A stretch of DNA of 64,000 nt from an uncultured Lachnospiraceae bacterium (GTDB lineage Bacteria; Bacillota; Clostridia; Lachnospirales; Lachnospiraceae), in contig CAKRJP010000008.1 of NCBI GenBank assembly GCA_934351835.1, positions 1 to 64,000 of the forward strand. The letters run 5' to 3'. This document shows, one piece after another, positions 52,818 to 62,039 of this stretch (positions are counted from its first letter, which is position 1; each line of letters starts with the position of its first letter). The position numbers and the translations under genes were made by a program. Under the pieces are notes generated by a model that did not search any database, had not been told where the DNA came from, and saw only the letters and a program-made list of their open reading frames with translations.

Positions 52818-52858
52818 GCAATGTGTCTGAATGAAACACTGATATTGGGGGATATGGA

Positions 52859-54574
52859 ATGATAGAAAAAATGGGACAACCGTTACCACTGGGTGTGACA
52901 ATAGCAGAAGATCATGTCAATTTTTCTGTGGAGGCAAAACCTTCAAAAGCCTGTAAGCTGTTATTATATAAAAAAGGCAAAAATGTTCCGGAGATTGCTT
53001 TTGATATGACGGAAGAATTGGGAACTGTCCGTTATCTGGCTTTATCCGGATTGGATACGGCGAAATATGAATATAATTATCTGATCGATGATGTTGTCAC
53101 GGTGGATCCTTATGCGAAAGCGGTCGCAGGAAAGGAGACATGGGGAGAAAAGCGGAATATAACAAACCATGAGATAAGAGGATGCTTTCCGAACAGAGAT
53201 TATGACTGGGAAGGGGATCAGCCATTGGAAATCCCGTATCATCAGGTGATCGCTTACAGTTTGCATGTGCGTGGATATACGATGCATAATTCTTCAAAGG
53301 TAAGGAAGAAAGGAACTTTCCGTGGATTGATTGAAAAATTACCATATTTGTCAGATCTTGGAATTAATCAGGTGCATCTTATGCCGGTGTATGAATTTGA
53401 AGAATGTCTTGCCTACCGCAATTATTGGGGATATGGAGAGGGTTATTATTATGCACCGAAATCTTCGTATGCTGCATCGAAAGACGCAGTAAGAGAATTA
53501 AAAGATACAGTAAAAGCATTTCATAAAGCCGGGATTGAAGTAGTGCTGGAGATGCCATTTACAGGAGAGACACCAAAGCGGATGATCGAGGATTGCCTGC
53601 GATACTACCGGATGGAGTATCACGTTGATGGATTTATTGTCAATCCTTTAGTGGCACCGATGGACAGTGTGAATACGGATCCTATTTTGAAACGTACCAA
53701 GATTATGATTCATGATGTTGGGTTTCAGACAACAATGCGTCGCTTTTTGAAAGGAGATGAAGGCGTTGTTGGTGATGTGATCTACTGGTTAAAACGATTA
53801 TCGGAAGAACATCATATGTTTAACTATATTACAAATCAGAATGGTTTTACACTTCAGGATCTTGTGTCTTATGATGGAAAACATAACGAGGAAAACGGAG
53901 AACATAATCAGGACGGACCGGAATATAATTATAGTTGGAATTGTGGCGTGGAAGGTACGACGCGAAAAAAAGCTGTTTTGGCACTCAGAGAACGCCAGAT
54001 GAAAAATGCATATGCACTTGTACTGTTAGCACAGGGAACACCGTGTATTTTGGCGGGAGATGAGTTTGGTAATACACAAAAAGGTAATAATAATGTCTAT
54101 TGTCAGGACAATCCTACGGCATGGTTGGACTGGAGAAAGCTGGAAAAACAAAAAGATTTGCATGATTATGTGAAGAAATTGATTTCGCTTAGAAAGGAAC
54201 ATCCGGTGTTTTATCCGGCGAAAGAGTTCCTGGGAGTTGACCAGACTAAATGTGGAATTCCGGATATCTCTTATCATGGGGAGAATGCCTGGCAGACACC
54301 GAAAGAGGTATCCAGCAGGATGCTTGGTGTTTATTATAGCGGAGCAGGATTAAAGGCAGCAGACTGCTTTGTAGCGTATAATATGCATTGGGAAGGTCAT
54401 GAGTTTGCACTGCCGGCGCTTGCAAAGAAGAAAAGATGGCATAAGGTCATGACAACGGCAGATGGTGTGTCGGAGACCCCGAAAAAGACAGAGGGCAAAC
54501 GTTTTATCAAAGTGCCTGCCCGCACGATCACGGTGCTGATTGCAGCGGATGAAGAAGAACATGTGGAAGTATGA
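52859..54574 (+). CDS. GlgX-like GH13 protein with all catalytic residues substituted (pseudoenzyme)
   Basis: The 571-residue product has the layout of glycogen-debranching GlgX/isoamylase: an N-terminal CBM48-like domain (about 1-95), a TIM-barrel and a C-terminal beta domain. The GlgX landmarks NQDGPEYNYSWNCGVEGTT and GDEFGNTQKGNNNVYCQDN are intact. But region II reads DGFIVNPL (usual DGFRFD), so the nucleophile is Asn262. Region IV reads TNQNGFTL (usual TAHDGFTL). Region III has HDVG in place of the acid-bearing AEPW, and region I has EMPFTGE in place of DVVYNH. Catalysis by the normal mechanism is not expected; carbohydrate binding or scaffolding is plausible. Confidence 0.85.
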   Translation: MIEKMGQPLPLGVTIAEDHVNFSVEAKPSKACKLLLYKKGKNVPEIAFDMTEELGTVRYLALSGLDTAKYEYNYLIDDVVTVDPYAKAVAGKETWGEKRNITNHEIRGCFPNRDYDWEGDQPLEIPYHQVIAYSLHVRGYTMHNSSKVRKKGTFRGLIEKLPYLSDLGINQVHLMPVYEFEECLAYRNYWGYGEGYYYAPKSSYAASKDAVRELKDTVKAFHKAGIEVVLEMPFTGETPKRMIEDCLRYYRMEYHVDGFIVNPLVAPMDSVNTDPILKRTKIMIHDVGFQTTMRRFLKGDEGVVGDVIYWLKRLSEEHHMFNYITNQNGFTLQDLVSYDGKHNEENGEHNQDGPEYNYSWNCGVEGTTRKKAVLALRERQMKNAYALVLLAQGTPCILAGDEFGNTQKGNNNVYCQDNPTAWLDWRKLEKQKDLHDYVKKLISLRKEHPVFYPAKEFLGVDQTKCGIPDISYHGENAWQTPKEVSSRMLGVYYSGAGLKAADCFVAYNMHWEGHEFALPALAKKKRWHKVMTTADGVSETPKKTEGKRFIKVPARTITVLIAADEEEHVEV

Positions 54575-55298
54575 TCGGATCAGAGGTCTATCTTCTTATC
54601 AGTTAAAATGGATCGCGGTAGTCTCGATGATGACAGATCATATTGGAATGATATTTTATCCGGAAATGACGTTATTTCGGTATATTGGAAGAATTGCGTT
54701 CCCTGTATTTGCATTTTTGTTAGTAGAAGGATTCTTTTATACAAGAGACGTTGTTCGTTACTTGGTGCGTCTGGGGATGTTTGCAGTTTTGTCTGAGATA
54801 CCATACGATTTGGTGTTTCAGGGAAGTGTATTAGAATTTTCACATCAGAATATATTTTTTACGTTGTTTCTGAGTGTGTTTATGATGTATCATCTCTCAA
54901 TGCCTGGAAATTGGAAGGTTAGATGTGTGAAGTTATTTATGGCCATGTGGGTGGCATCTATATTACATGTGGATTATAGTTACATGGGTATTTTTTTGGT
55001 ATTCATTTATTATGAGATGCATAGATGTGGGATGACAGTGGCGAAGGATAACGAAGAAAGATTTCGGGCAGACGATTCTGTAAATGATATGATAGATAAC
55101 AGGAGAAAGTTCTGGTTCCTTTTGAGTGGAATCTGGAATTTTCTATGGCCGGGGAAGCTACAGCGATATGGAACTCTGGCAATGCCTGTAATTCTTTTAT
55201 ATAATGGAGAACATGGGAGGAAAAGTAAATATTTCTTTTATGTATTGTATCCGGGGCATTTGATACTGATTTATCTGATCCATAATTTATTTAGTTGA
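54561..55298 (+). CDS. TraX-family membrane protein
   Basis: A 245-residue protein with seven to eight membrane segments. SSYQLKWIAVVSMMTDHIGMI near the start and YIGRIAFPVFAFLLVEGF are typical of TraX, first known as the acetylase of F-pilin but widespread in Firmicutes with no conjugation genes. It is an acyltransferase-3-like fold, presumably modifying a surface molecule (inference). ATG 54561 is chosen after GAAGAAGAAC, giving a 14-base overlap with the preceding gene. The cytoplasmic loop at about 165-190 is unusually charged. Confidence 0.85.
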   Translation: MWKYDRIRGLSSYQLKWIAVVSMMTDHIGMIFYPEMTLFRYIGRIAFPVFAFLLVEGFFYTRDVVRYLVRLGMFAVLSEIPYDLVFQGSVLEFSHQNIFFTLFLSVFMMYHLSMPGNWKVRCVKLFMAMWVASILHVDYSYMGIFLVFIYYEMHRCGMTVAKDNEERFRADDSVNDMIDNRRKFWFLLSGIWNFLWPGKLQRYGTLAMPVILLYNGEHGRKSKYFFYVLYPGHLILIYLIHNLFS

Positions 55299-55319
55299 TA
55301 GAAAACAGGAAGTGTGAAA

Positions 55320-55859
55320 ATGAAAGCATGGGAACATTTTAAGACAATTACACATCATAAAAAACTGGTGATGATAGGCTGTTTTAAGCTGGGTCTTTAT
55401 AAGCAGGGGATAATACATGATATGTCAAAATTTTCGCCGACAGAATTTCTGGTAGGCTGCAAGTATTATCAGGGGAACAGAAGCCCGAACAATGCGGAGC
55501 GGGAAGAGACAGGATACTCCATGTCATGGTTGCATCATAAAGGGCGAAATAAACATCATTACGAATACTGGCTGGATTACAGTGCTACTCCCGGTGGAGG
55601 AATTGTGGGGCAGAAGATGCCAGTCAGATATGTGGCTGAGATGTTTGTAGACCGTGTAGCGGCATCAAAAACTTATATGGGTGAAAATTACACGGATCAG
55701 GCTCCTTTGGAATATTATGAAAGAGGAATTGATACTCTTGGAAATATGATTCATCCTGAGACTGCGGAACAATTACATTTGATGTTAAAACTTTTGGCTG
55801 AACATGGAGAAAAATATACATTCAGATATATTCGAAAAAACTTTTTGAAAAAAATGTAA
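55320..55859 (+). CDS. DUF5662-like protein
   Basis: A 179-residue soluble protein of unknown role, of the DUF5662 type found in Firmicutes (my recollection). It is rich in His: ITHHKKLV, IIHDMSKFSPTEF, SWLHHKGRNKHHYEYWLDY (about residues 72-90). An HD-like metal site is imaginable. Start ATG 55320 follows CAGGAAGTG. It forms the end of a likely five-gene run from the binding lipoprotein onward and precedes tRNA genes with their own promoters. Confidence 0.75.
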   Translation: MKAWEHFKTITHHKKLVMIGCFKLGLYKQGIIHDMSKFSPTEFLVGCKYYQGNRSPNNAEREETGYSMSWLHHKGRNKHHYEYWLDYSATPGGGIVGQKMPVRYVAEMFVDRVAASKTYMGENYTDQAPLEYYERGIDTLGNMIHPETAEQLHLMLKLLAEHGEKYTFRYIRKNFLKKM

Positions 55860-55866
55860 AAATTTG

Positions 55867-55895
55867 TTGACATCAAAATGTCATTATAGTATTAT
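55867..55895 (+). promoter_or_regulatory. Promoter of first tRNA-Leu
   Basis: TTGACA (55867-55872), 17 bases, TATTAT (55890-55895). Confidence 0.75.
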
Positions 55896-55936
55896 AGTCT
55901 ACAGGCAGTTCGAAAGAATGAAACGAACGAGTCTAT

Positions 55937-56021
55937 GCGGAAGTGTCGGAACTGGCAGACGAGCAAGACTAAGGATCTTGTAAGCATTGCGCTTGTGTGG
56001 GTTCAAGTCCCATCTTCCGCA
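55937..56021 (+). tRNA. tRNA-Leu, anticodon AAG
   Basis: A class II tRNA with acceptor stem GCGGAAG/CTTCCGC and discriminator A. The anticodon stem is CAAGA/TCTTG around the loop CTAAGGA, giving anticodon AAG. There is a long variable arm with AAGC/GCTT, and a TTCAAGT T-loop. CCA is not encoded. It reads CUU, probably with modified or inosine A34 for other CUN codons. Confidence 0.95.
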
Positions 56022-56039
56022 TTGAACAAAAGATAAGGG

Positions 56040-56074
56040 ACGCCGTAAACTCAAGGGTTTGCGGTGTTTTTTTG
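56040..56074 (+). terminator. Terminator of first tRNA-Leu
   Basis: ACGCCGTAAAC pairs with GTTTGCGGTGT through two G-U pairs, followed by seven T. The second copy has A-U in place of one G-U. Confidence 0.85.
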
Positions 56075-56211
56075 TATAGCGACGAGTCAAAGTCCGAGCT
56101 TTACAGGGATCTTGACGACCGTCTATAATTCCAAAATGTGCCATTCCCATTTTTAATGATTTTATAAATTTTCACAAATTTTCACAAAACAGAAAAAATT
56201 CAGAAAAAGTA

Positions 56212-56240
56212 TTGACATCCGAAATCTACTTTGATATACT
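56212..56240 (+). promoter_or_regulatory. Promoter of second tRNA-Leu
   Basis: TTGACA (56212-56217), 17 bases, TATACT (56235-56240). The region between the two tRNA units (56076-56211) shows no gene. Confidence 0.8.
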
Positions 56241-56279
56241 ATCATTCGTCGCGAGGAAAAAACAAAAAGATGCGATCAT

Positions 56280-56364
56280 GCGGAAGTGTCGGAACTGGCA
56301 GACGAGCAAGACTAAGGATCTTGTAAGCATTGCGCTTGTGTGGGTTCAAGTCCCATCTTCCGCA
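56280..56364 (+). tRNA. tRNA-Leu, anticodon AAG (second, identical copy)
   Basis: Identical base for base to the tRNA at 55937-56021, 343 bases downstream, with its own promoter and terminator. The duplicated unit includes the terminator but not the promoter. Confidence 0.95.
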
Positions 56365-56382
56365 TTGAACAAAAGATAAGGA

Positions 56383-56417
56383 ACACCGTAAACTTAAGGG
56401 TTTGCGGTGTTTTTTTG
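56383..56417 (+). terminator. Terminator of second tRNA-Leu
   Basis: ACACCGTAAAC with GTTTGCGGTGT and a T-run. It differs from the first copy at a few bases that keep the stem. Confidence 0.85.
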
Positions 56418-56527
56418 TTGGAAAGTGTAACTTTTTGAAAAAAATCGGAATTTTTTGGCCTGATATTGTATAATATATAATAATAGTGCTTGTATGGTCC
56501 TTGGAGTGTGACAAAAGGAGAGGTATT

Positions 56528-58030
56528 ATGCTGGAAAAGATCGATTTAGAGAAAAAACTTGAAAAAGATGAGTATAAAAATAAAATAGAATCTTTGAAGA
56601 TCCGGTTGGGAGACCTTCAAAGAGAAGCCAGAGAACTGAATCTTCCGGTAATGATTGTTTTCGAAGGATTCGATGCGGCGGGAAAAGGTGTACAGATTGG
56701 AGAATTATTGCAGGCGCTTGATCCGAGAGGGTTCGAGGTGCATGCAGTAAAGAATGAGACGGAGGATGAAAAGATGCATCCGTTTCTGTGGCGGTTCTGG
56801 AGGAAGATGCCGGCAAAAGGAAAAATCGCAATTTATGATAGTAGCTGGTATCGTAAAGTATTGATTGACAGGTTTGAAAAAAGAACCAGAGAAAAGGATC
56901 TGGAGAAATATTACCGTTCAATCTGCTCGTTTGAAAAGCAGATGACAGATGATGGGATGTTGTTGATAAAATTATTTCTGACAATTGATAAAAAGGAACA
57001 GAAAAGACGTTTTGAAAAATTACTGAAGTCAAAAGATACTGCATGGAGGGTGACAGAAGGGGACCTGAAAAGGCATCATAAGTTTGAAAAATATCAGGCG
57101 ATAAATGAGGACATGCTGGTGCGTACAGATACTTCAGATGCTCCGTGGAATATTATTGAGGCGACCGATCGGAGATATGCGTCGGTGAAGATTTATGGTA
57201 TTGTAATCCGTGCACTGGAAGAAAAAATTACTGAAATAAAAAAAGAACAGGAAAGTACCAAAAAAGAAACAGAAGTATATGAGGAGCCGGAAGAGCTTAT
57301 CGAATCTGTCCTGGCGAAGGCAGATTTGACCAAGAGTTATACCAAAAGTGAATACAAAATAAAATTAAAAAAACTGCAGAAGAGATTGGAACACTTGCAG
57401 GGGGAACTGTATCAGAAACGGATTCCTGTTGTGATTGGATTTGAAGGATGGGATGCCGGAGGTAAAGGAGGTGCTATCAGGCGGTTGACTGAGCATATGG
57501 ATCCGAGGGGCTATATTGTGCATCCGACGGCTTCACCGAATGATACTGAGCGCGCACATCATTATTTGTGGCGATTCTGGACAGATATGCCAAAGAACGG
57601 ACACATCACGATTTTTGACCGGACCTGGTATGGAAGAGTTATGGTGGAGCGGATAGAAGGATTTTGCAGTAAAAATGAATGGAAACGTGCATATCAGGAA
57701 ATCAATGATATGGAACGGGATTTATCAGATTCCGGAGTAATCATTCTGAAATTCTGGATGCAGATTGATAAAGACGAGCAGGAAAAACGCTTTCAGGCAC
57801 GTCAGGAAAATCCGGAGAAACAGTGGAAAATCACGGATGAGGACTGGCGGAACCGGAGTAAATGGGATGATTATGAGAAAGCAGTGAATGAAATGCTGGT
57901 TCGGACCTCCACGTCGTATGCACCGTGGACTGTCGTGGAAGCAAATGATAAGTACTATGCAAGGATAAAGGTTTTGCAGACTGTCGTAGATGCGATTGAA
58001 ATGCAATTGAAGGAAGAGAAGGCTGATTGA
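56528..58030 (+). CDS. pap: Polyphosphate:AMP phosphotransferase, tandem PPK2 domains
   Basis: A 500-residue cytosolic enzyme of two fused PPK2 domains (about residues 15-235 and 275-495), the class II arrangement, which makes ADP from AMP and polyphosphate. The first domain has the Walker A-like GFDAAGKG and YDSSWYRKV; the second has GWDAGGKGGAIRR and FDRTWYGRV, closer to the active consensus, so the C-terminal domain is probably the catalytic one. ATG 56528 follows AGGAGAGG. It is followed at once by dgt, one base after its stop, so a nucleotide-pool operon is suggested. Confidence 0.93.
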   Translation: MLEKIDLEKKLEKDEYKNKIESLKIRLGDLQREARELNLPVMIVFEGFDAAGKGVQIGELLQALDPRGFEVHAVKNETEDEKMHPFLWRFWRKMPAKGKIAIYDSSWYRKVLIDRFEKRTREKDLEKYYRSICSFEKQMTDDGMLLIKLFLTIDKKEQKRRFEKLLKSKDTAWRVTEGDLKRHHKFEKYQAINEDMLVRTDTSDAPWNIIEATDRRYASVKIYGIVIRALEEKITEIKKEQESTKKETEVYEEPEELIESVLAKADLTKSYTKSEYKIKLKKLQKRLEHLQGELYQKRIPVVIGFEGWDAGGKGGAIRRLTEHMDPRGYIVHPTASPNDTERAHHYLWRFWTDMPKNGHITIFDRTWYGRVMVERIEGFCSKNEWKRAYQEINDMERDLSDSGVIILKFWMQIDKDEQEKRFQARQENPEKQWKITDEDWRNRSKWDDYEKAVNEMLVRTSTSYAPWTVVEANDKYYARIKVLQTVVDAIEMQLKEEKAD

Positions 58031-58031
58031 T

Positions 58032-59039
58032 ATGTTGATTCGTGAAGAACTGGAATTGCGGGAAACAGAATATTTAAGCCCATATGCGACGCTTAGCAGA
58101 GCTTCCAGGGGGCGTGAACGCAAAGAGACCGAGTGTGATATACGTCCAGTATTTCAGAGAGACCGGGATCGTATTCTGCACTGCAAGTCTTTTCGGCGTT
58201 TAAAGCAAAAGACGCAGGTGTTTTTGGATCCGAAGGGAGATCATTACAGAACCAGACTGACACATACGTTGGAGGTGTCACAGATTGCAAGGACCATTGC
58301 GAAGGCCCTTCATATGAATGAAGATCTCGTGGAAGCGATTGCACTGGGGCATGATCTTGGACATACTCCGTTTGGTCATGCAGGAGAGCGTGCTCTGAAC
58401 CAGATCTGTCCGATGGGATTTAAACATAATGAACAAAGTCTGCGAGAAGTAGAATATTTGGAAAAAGACGGGAAAGGACTGAATCTGACCTGGGAAGTCC
58501 GAGATGGTATTTTAAATCATAAAAGTCTTGGACGTCCACATACACTGGAGGGCAGGATCGTACAGTTATCTGACAAGATTGCCTATTTAAACCACGATAC
58601 AGATGATGCAATCCGGGCCGGAATTCTTACCGAAGTGGAAATCCCGGTGAAGTTTAGAAAAGTGTTGGGAGAAACGACGAAGATTCGTTTGGACCGAATC
58701 GTGCACAGTGTGATCTTGAACAGTATGGATAAACCACAGATTAAGATGTCGGAAGAAATGTGGGAAGCAATGCAGGAACTTCGAGGCTATATGTTCGAGA
58801 AAGTATATACGAACCCTGTCGCAAAAGGAGAAGAAGTAAAAGTTGTTAACATGGTCACGGGACTATATGAGTATTATGTAGAACATCCGGAACTGATGCC
58901 TCAGTTATACTTGAATGCAATAGAGGAACGGAAAGAAAGCAGAGAACGAGTGGTCTGCGATTACATTGCGGGAATGACTGATACATACGCAATCGAAAAA
59001 TTCGAAGAATATTTTATACCAGAATCTTGGAAAAAATAA
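58032..59039 (+). CDS. dgt: dGTPase-like HD-domain triphosphohydrolase
   Basis: A 335-residue HD-domain protein of the Dgt type, which hydrolyses dNTPs to deoxynucleosides and triphosphate. The HD core is RLTHTLEVSQIARTIAKAL and ALGHDLGHTPFGHAGE, preceded by SFRRLKQKTQVF. It lacks the insertions of E. coli Dgt and fits the shorter Gram-positive type. The start is ATG 58032, with GAAGAGAAGG inside the previous gene. It leads the conserved order dgt-dnaG-rpoD seen in many Clostridia. Confidence 0.94.
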   Translation: MLIREELELRETEYLSPYATLSRASRGRERKETECDIRPVFQRDRDRILHCKSFRRLKQKTQVFLDPKGDHYRTRLTHTLEVSQIARTIAKALHMNEDLVEAIALGHDLGHTPFGHAGERALNQICPMGFKHNEQSLREVEYLEKDGKGLNLTWEVRDGILNHKSLGRPHTLEGRIVQLSDKIAYLNHDTDDAIRAGILTEVEIPVKFRKVLGETTKIRLDRIVHSVILNSMDKPQIKMSEEMWEAMQELRGYMFEKVYTNPVAKGEEVKVVNMVTGLYEYYVEHPELMPQLYLNAIEERKESRERVVCDYIAGMTDTYAIEKFEEYFIPESWKK

Positions 59040-59092
59040 AGGAAATCAGTTTCTTTTGTCGAATAATATATATATGAGGAGCTTTTGTTATT

Positions 59093-60868
59093 ATGTATTA
59101 TTCTGATGAGATAATAGAAGAAGTAAGATCAAAAAATGATATCGTAGATGTGATATCCGGTTATGTTAGATTACAAAAGAAGGGAAGCTCTTATTTTGGA
59201 TTGTGTCCATTCCATAATGAGAAGTCACCTTCTTTTTCTGTCAGCAGACAGAAGCAGATGTATTATTGTTTTGGCTGTGGTGCAGGAGGCAACGTATTTA
59301 CATTCCTGATGGAGTATGAGAATTATACTTTCCAGGAGGCGTTAAAATATCTTGCGGATCGTGCAGGTGTAGAACTTCCGGAGGAAGATTATTCAAAGGA
59401 AGCAAGAGAACGTGCAGATACCAAATCAATATTATTAGAGATCAATAAACTGGCGGCACAGTACTTTTATGTACAGCTTAAGAGTGAACAGGGTAAGACT
59501 GCGATGAACTATCTTAAGAAACGCGAGTTGAGCGATGATACGATCAAGGCGTTCGGACTTGGATATTCCAACAAGTATGGTGACGATCTTTATCGGTATC
59601 TGAAGTCTAAGGGATATTCAGATACATTGATATCAAAGGCAGGGCTTATCAGTATTGACGAGAAACAGGGAGCTTATGATAAGTTCTGGAACAGAGTCAT
59701 GTTTCCGATTATGGATGCCAACAGTCGTGTGATCGGATTCGGTGGGCGTGTTATGGGAGATGCAAAGCCGAAGTATTTAAATTCACCAGAGACTCTTATT
59801 TTTGATAAAAGTCGTAATTTATATGGATTGCACAGAGCCAGGAGAACAAAGAAATCATACTTTCTTCTCTGTGAGGGATATATGGATGTAATCTCACTCC
59901 ATCAGGCAGGCTTTACGAATGCTGTGGCCTCACTGGGTACAGCACTTACACCGGGGCATGCATCGCTGATTAAGCGGTATGTACAGGAAGTATATCTTAC
60001 ATATGACAGTGACGAGGCCGGTACGAAGGCTGCCCTCAGAGCTGTACCAATTTTAAAAGGTGTTGGAATCGTAGCAAAGGTGATTCGTATGGATCCATAT
60101 AAGGATCCGGACGAATTTATCAAAAATCTGGGCGCAGAGGCTTTTGAAGAACGGATTCAGAAAGCTAAGAATGGTTTCATGTTCAGTCTGGAGATTCTTT
60201 CGAAGAACTATAATATGAATTCACCGGAAGGTAAGACTGAATTTATGCGAGAGGTGGCCAGAAGACTGACAACATTCGATGAAGAGATTGAACGCAATAA
60301 TTACATTGAGGCAGTTGCAGGCACATATCATGTAGGATATGAAGATCTGAGAAAATTAGTATCAAAAGTAGCGATACAGACAGGGCTTGCGAAGCCGGTA
60401 GAGAGAGCAAGGACAACGCAGAAGCGGAAGGAAGCAAAAGAAGATGGTATTTTAACATCACAGAAACTTTTACTGACCTGGTTGACTTCAGATGAGAACT
60501 TGTTCAGACAGATTGAAAAGTATATAACTCCGGAAGATTTTACCGGAGAGTTATATAGAACGGTGGCAGAACTTCTTTATGAACAATATGCAGAAGGTGA
60601 TGTACAGCCTGCAAAGATTATGAATCATTTTACTGATGAAGAAGAACACCGTCAGGTAGCCAGCTTGTTCCATACGCGTATCAGAGAACTTACGACAGTG
60701 AAGGAACAGGAGAAGGCACTGGAAGAGACAATACTTCGCATTAAGAATCATAGTATTGAAGAGGCAACAAAGAAACTGGATCCTACGGATATGAAGGGGT
60801 TACAGAGGCTGATGGATGCGAAGAAGGAATTGCAGGGATTGAAAGCTCTGCATATTTCTATTAATTAA
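59093..60868 (+). CDS. dnaG: DNA primase
   Basis: A 591-residue primase that makes RNA primers at the replication fork. The N-terminal CHC2 zinc ribbon is CPFHNEKSPSF with CFGCGAGGN (about residues 39-65). The TOPRIM core has LLCEGYMDVISLHQ and TYDSDEAGTKAA; the C-terminal helicase-binding domain runs from about residue 450. TGAGGAGC precedes the ATG. It lies in the macromolecular synthesis operon just ahead of the sigma factor gene, 39 bases apart. Confidence 0.97.
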   Translation: MYYSDEIIEEVRSKNDIVDVISGYVRLQKKGSSYFGLCPFHNEKSPSFSVSRQKQMYYCFGCGAGGNVFTFLMEYENYTFQEALKYLADRAGVELPEEDYSKEARERADTKSILLEINKLAAQYFYVQLKSEQGKTAMNYLKKRELSDDTIKAFGLGYSNKYGDDLYRYLKSKGYSDTLISKAGLISIDEKQGAYDKFWNRVMFPIMDANSRVIGFGGRVMGDAKPKYLNSPETLIFDKSRNLYGLHRARRTKKSYFLLCEGYMDVISLHQAGFTNAVASLGTALTPGHASLIKRYVQEVYLTYDSDEAGTKAALRAVPILKGVGIVAKVIRMDPYKDPDEFIKNLGAEAFEERIQKAKNGFMFSLEILSKNYNMNSPEGKTEFMREVARRLTTFDEEIERNNYIEAVAGTYHVGYEDLRKLVSKVAIQTGLAKPVERARTTQKRKEAKEDGILTSQKLLLTWLTSDENLFRQIEKYITPEDFTGELYRTVAELLYEQYAEGDVQPAKIMNHFTDEEEHRQVASLFHTRIRELTTVKEQEKALEETILRIKNHSIEEATKKLDPTDMKGLQRLMDAKKELQGLKALHISIN

Positions 60869-60907
60869 GGATAAAATATAAACAAGCAATGAGAGGACGG
60901 ACAATAC

Positions 60908-62026
60908 ATGGAAGAAAATGCTGCAAAGTTTCTGGAAAAATTAAGAGAGTTAGTAGCCCTTGGGAAAAAGAAAAAGAGTGTTCTGGAGATACAGGAAATT
61001 AATGATTTCTTCTCAGATATGGAACTGGATTCAGATCAGATGGAGAAGGTATTTGAATATCTTGAGGCGAATAATATTGATATACTCAGAATTACGGAAG
61101 ATACTACGGATGATGATATAGATGTAGATGACCTGGCACTTGCGGAAGAGGAAGAAGTCGATATGGAAAAGATCGATCTTTCTGTGCCGGATGGAATCAG
61201 CATTGAGGATCCTGTACGTATGTATCTGAAAGAGATTGGTAAAGTTCCTCTTTTGACAGCCGAAGAGGAAGTGGAACTTGCGAAGCGTATGGCAGAGGGC
61301 GATGAGGAAGCTAAGAAACGACTGGCAGAGGCAAACCTTCGACTGGTAGTCAGTATCGCAAAACGATATGTAGGAAGAGGAATGCTGTTCCTGGACCTGA
61401 TTCAGGAAGGTAACCTTGGACTGATTAAAGCAGTCGAAAAATTCGACTATCAGAAGGGCTTTAAGTTTAGTACTTATGCGACATGGTGGATTCGCCAGGC
61501 AATCACCAGAGCGATTGCCGACCAGGCAAGAACCATTCGTATTCCGGTTCATATGGTGGAGACGATCAACAAACTGATCAGAGTTTCCAGACAATTATTA
61601 CAGGAATTAGGAAGAGAACCTACGCCGGAAGAGATTGCGGCAGAATTGGACATGCCAGTGGAACGTGTGCGTGATATCCTTAAGATCTCACAGGAACCGG
61701 TATCTTTGGAGACACCGATCGGCGAGGAGGAAGACAGTCACCTGGGTGATTTCATCCAGGATGATAATGTACCTGTACCGGCAGAGGCAGCTGCACAGAC
61801 ACTGTTAAAAGAACAGTTAGATGAAGTGCTGGACACACTGACAGAGAGAGAACAGAAAGTACTGCGTCTTAGATTTGGAATGAATGACGGACGTGCAAGA
61901 ACTCTGGAAGAAGTTGGTAAAGAATTTGACGTTACCAGAGAACGTATTCGTCAGATTGAAGCAAAAGCATTACGCAAACTGCGTCATCCAAGCCGCAGTA
62001 GAAAATTAAGAGATTATTTAGATTAA
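60908..62026 (+). CDS. rpoD: Primary RNA polymerase sigma factor (sigma-A/RpoD)
   Basis: A 372-residue group 1 sigma factor. It has a region 1.1-like N-terminus (about 1-90), DPVRMYLKEIG (region 1.2), FDYQKGFKFSTYATWWIRQAI split over regions 2.3-2.4 (the -10 readers), region 3 and a region 4.2 helix-turn-helix with TLEEVGKEFDVTRERIRQIE, which reads the -35. Promoters in this window match its expected TTGACA/TATAAT specificity. ATG 60908 follows GAGAGGACGG. Full length. Confidence 0.97.
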   Translation: MEENAAKFLEKLRELVALGKKKKSVLEIQEINDFFSDMELDSDQMEKVFEYLEANNIDILRITEDTTDDDIDVDDLALAEEEEVDMEKIDLSVPDGISIEDPVRMYLKEIGKVPLLTAEEEVELAKRMAEGDEEAKKRLAEANLRLVVSIAKRYVGRGMLFLDLIQEGNLGLIKAVEKFDYQKGFKFSTYATWWIRQAITRAIADQARTIRIPVHMVETINKLIRVSRQLLQELGREPTPEEIAAELDMPVERVRDILKISQEPVSLETPIGEEEDSHLGDFIQDDNVPVPAEAAAQTLLKEQLDEVLDTLTEREQKVLRLRFGMNDGRARTLEEVGKEFDVTRERIRQIEAKALRKLRHPSRSRKLRDYLD

Positions 62027-62039
62027 GAAAGAGGCGCCT

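Noticed and set aside
55899..56514. Two minus-strand frames with shared RWDLNPH-type text (55899-56150 and 56242-56514)
   Set aside because: They are translations of the antisense strand of the two identical tRNA-Leu genes, a known annotation artefact. Their similarity reflects the tRNA duplication.
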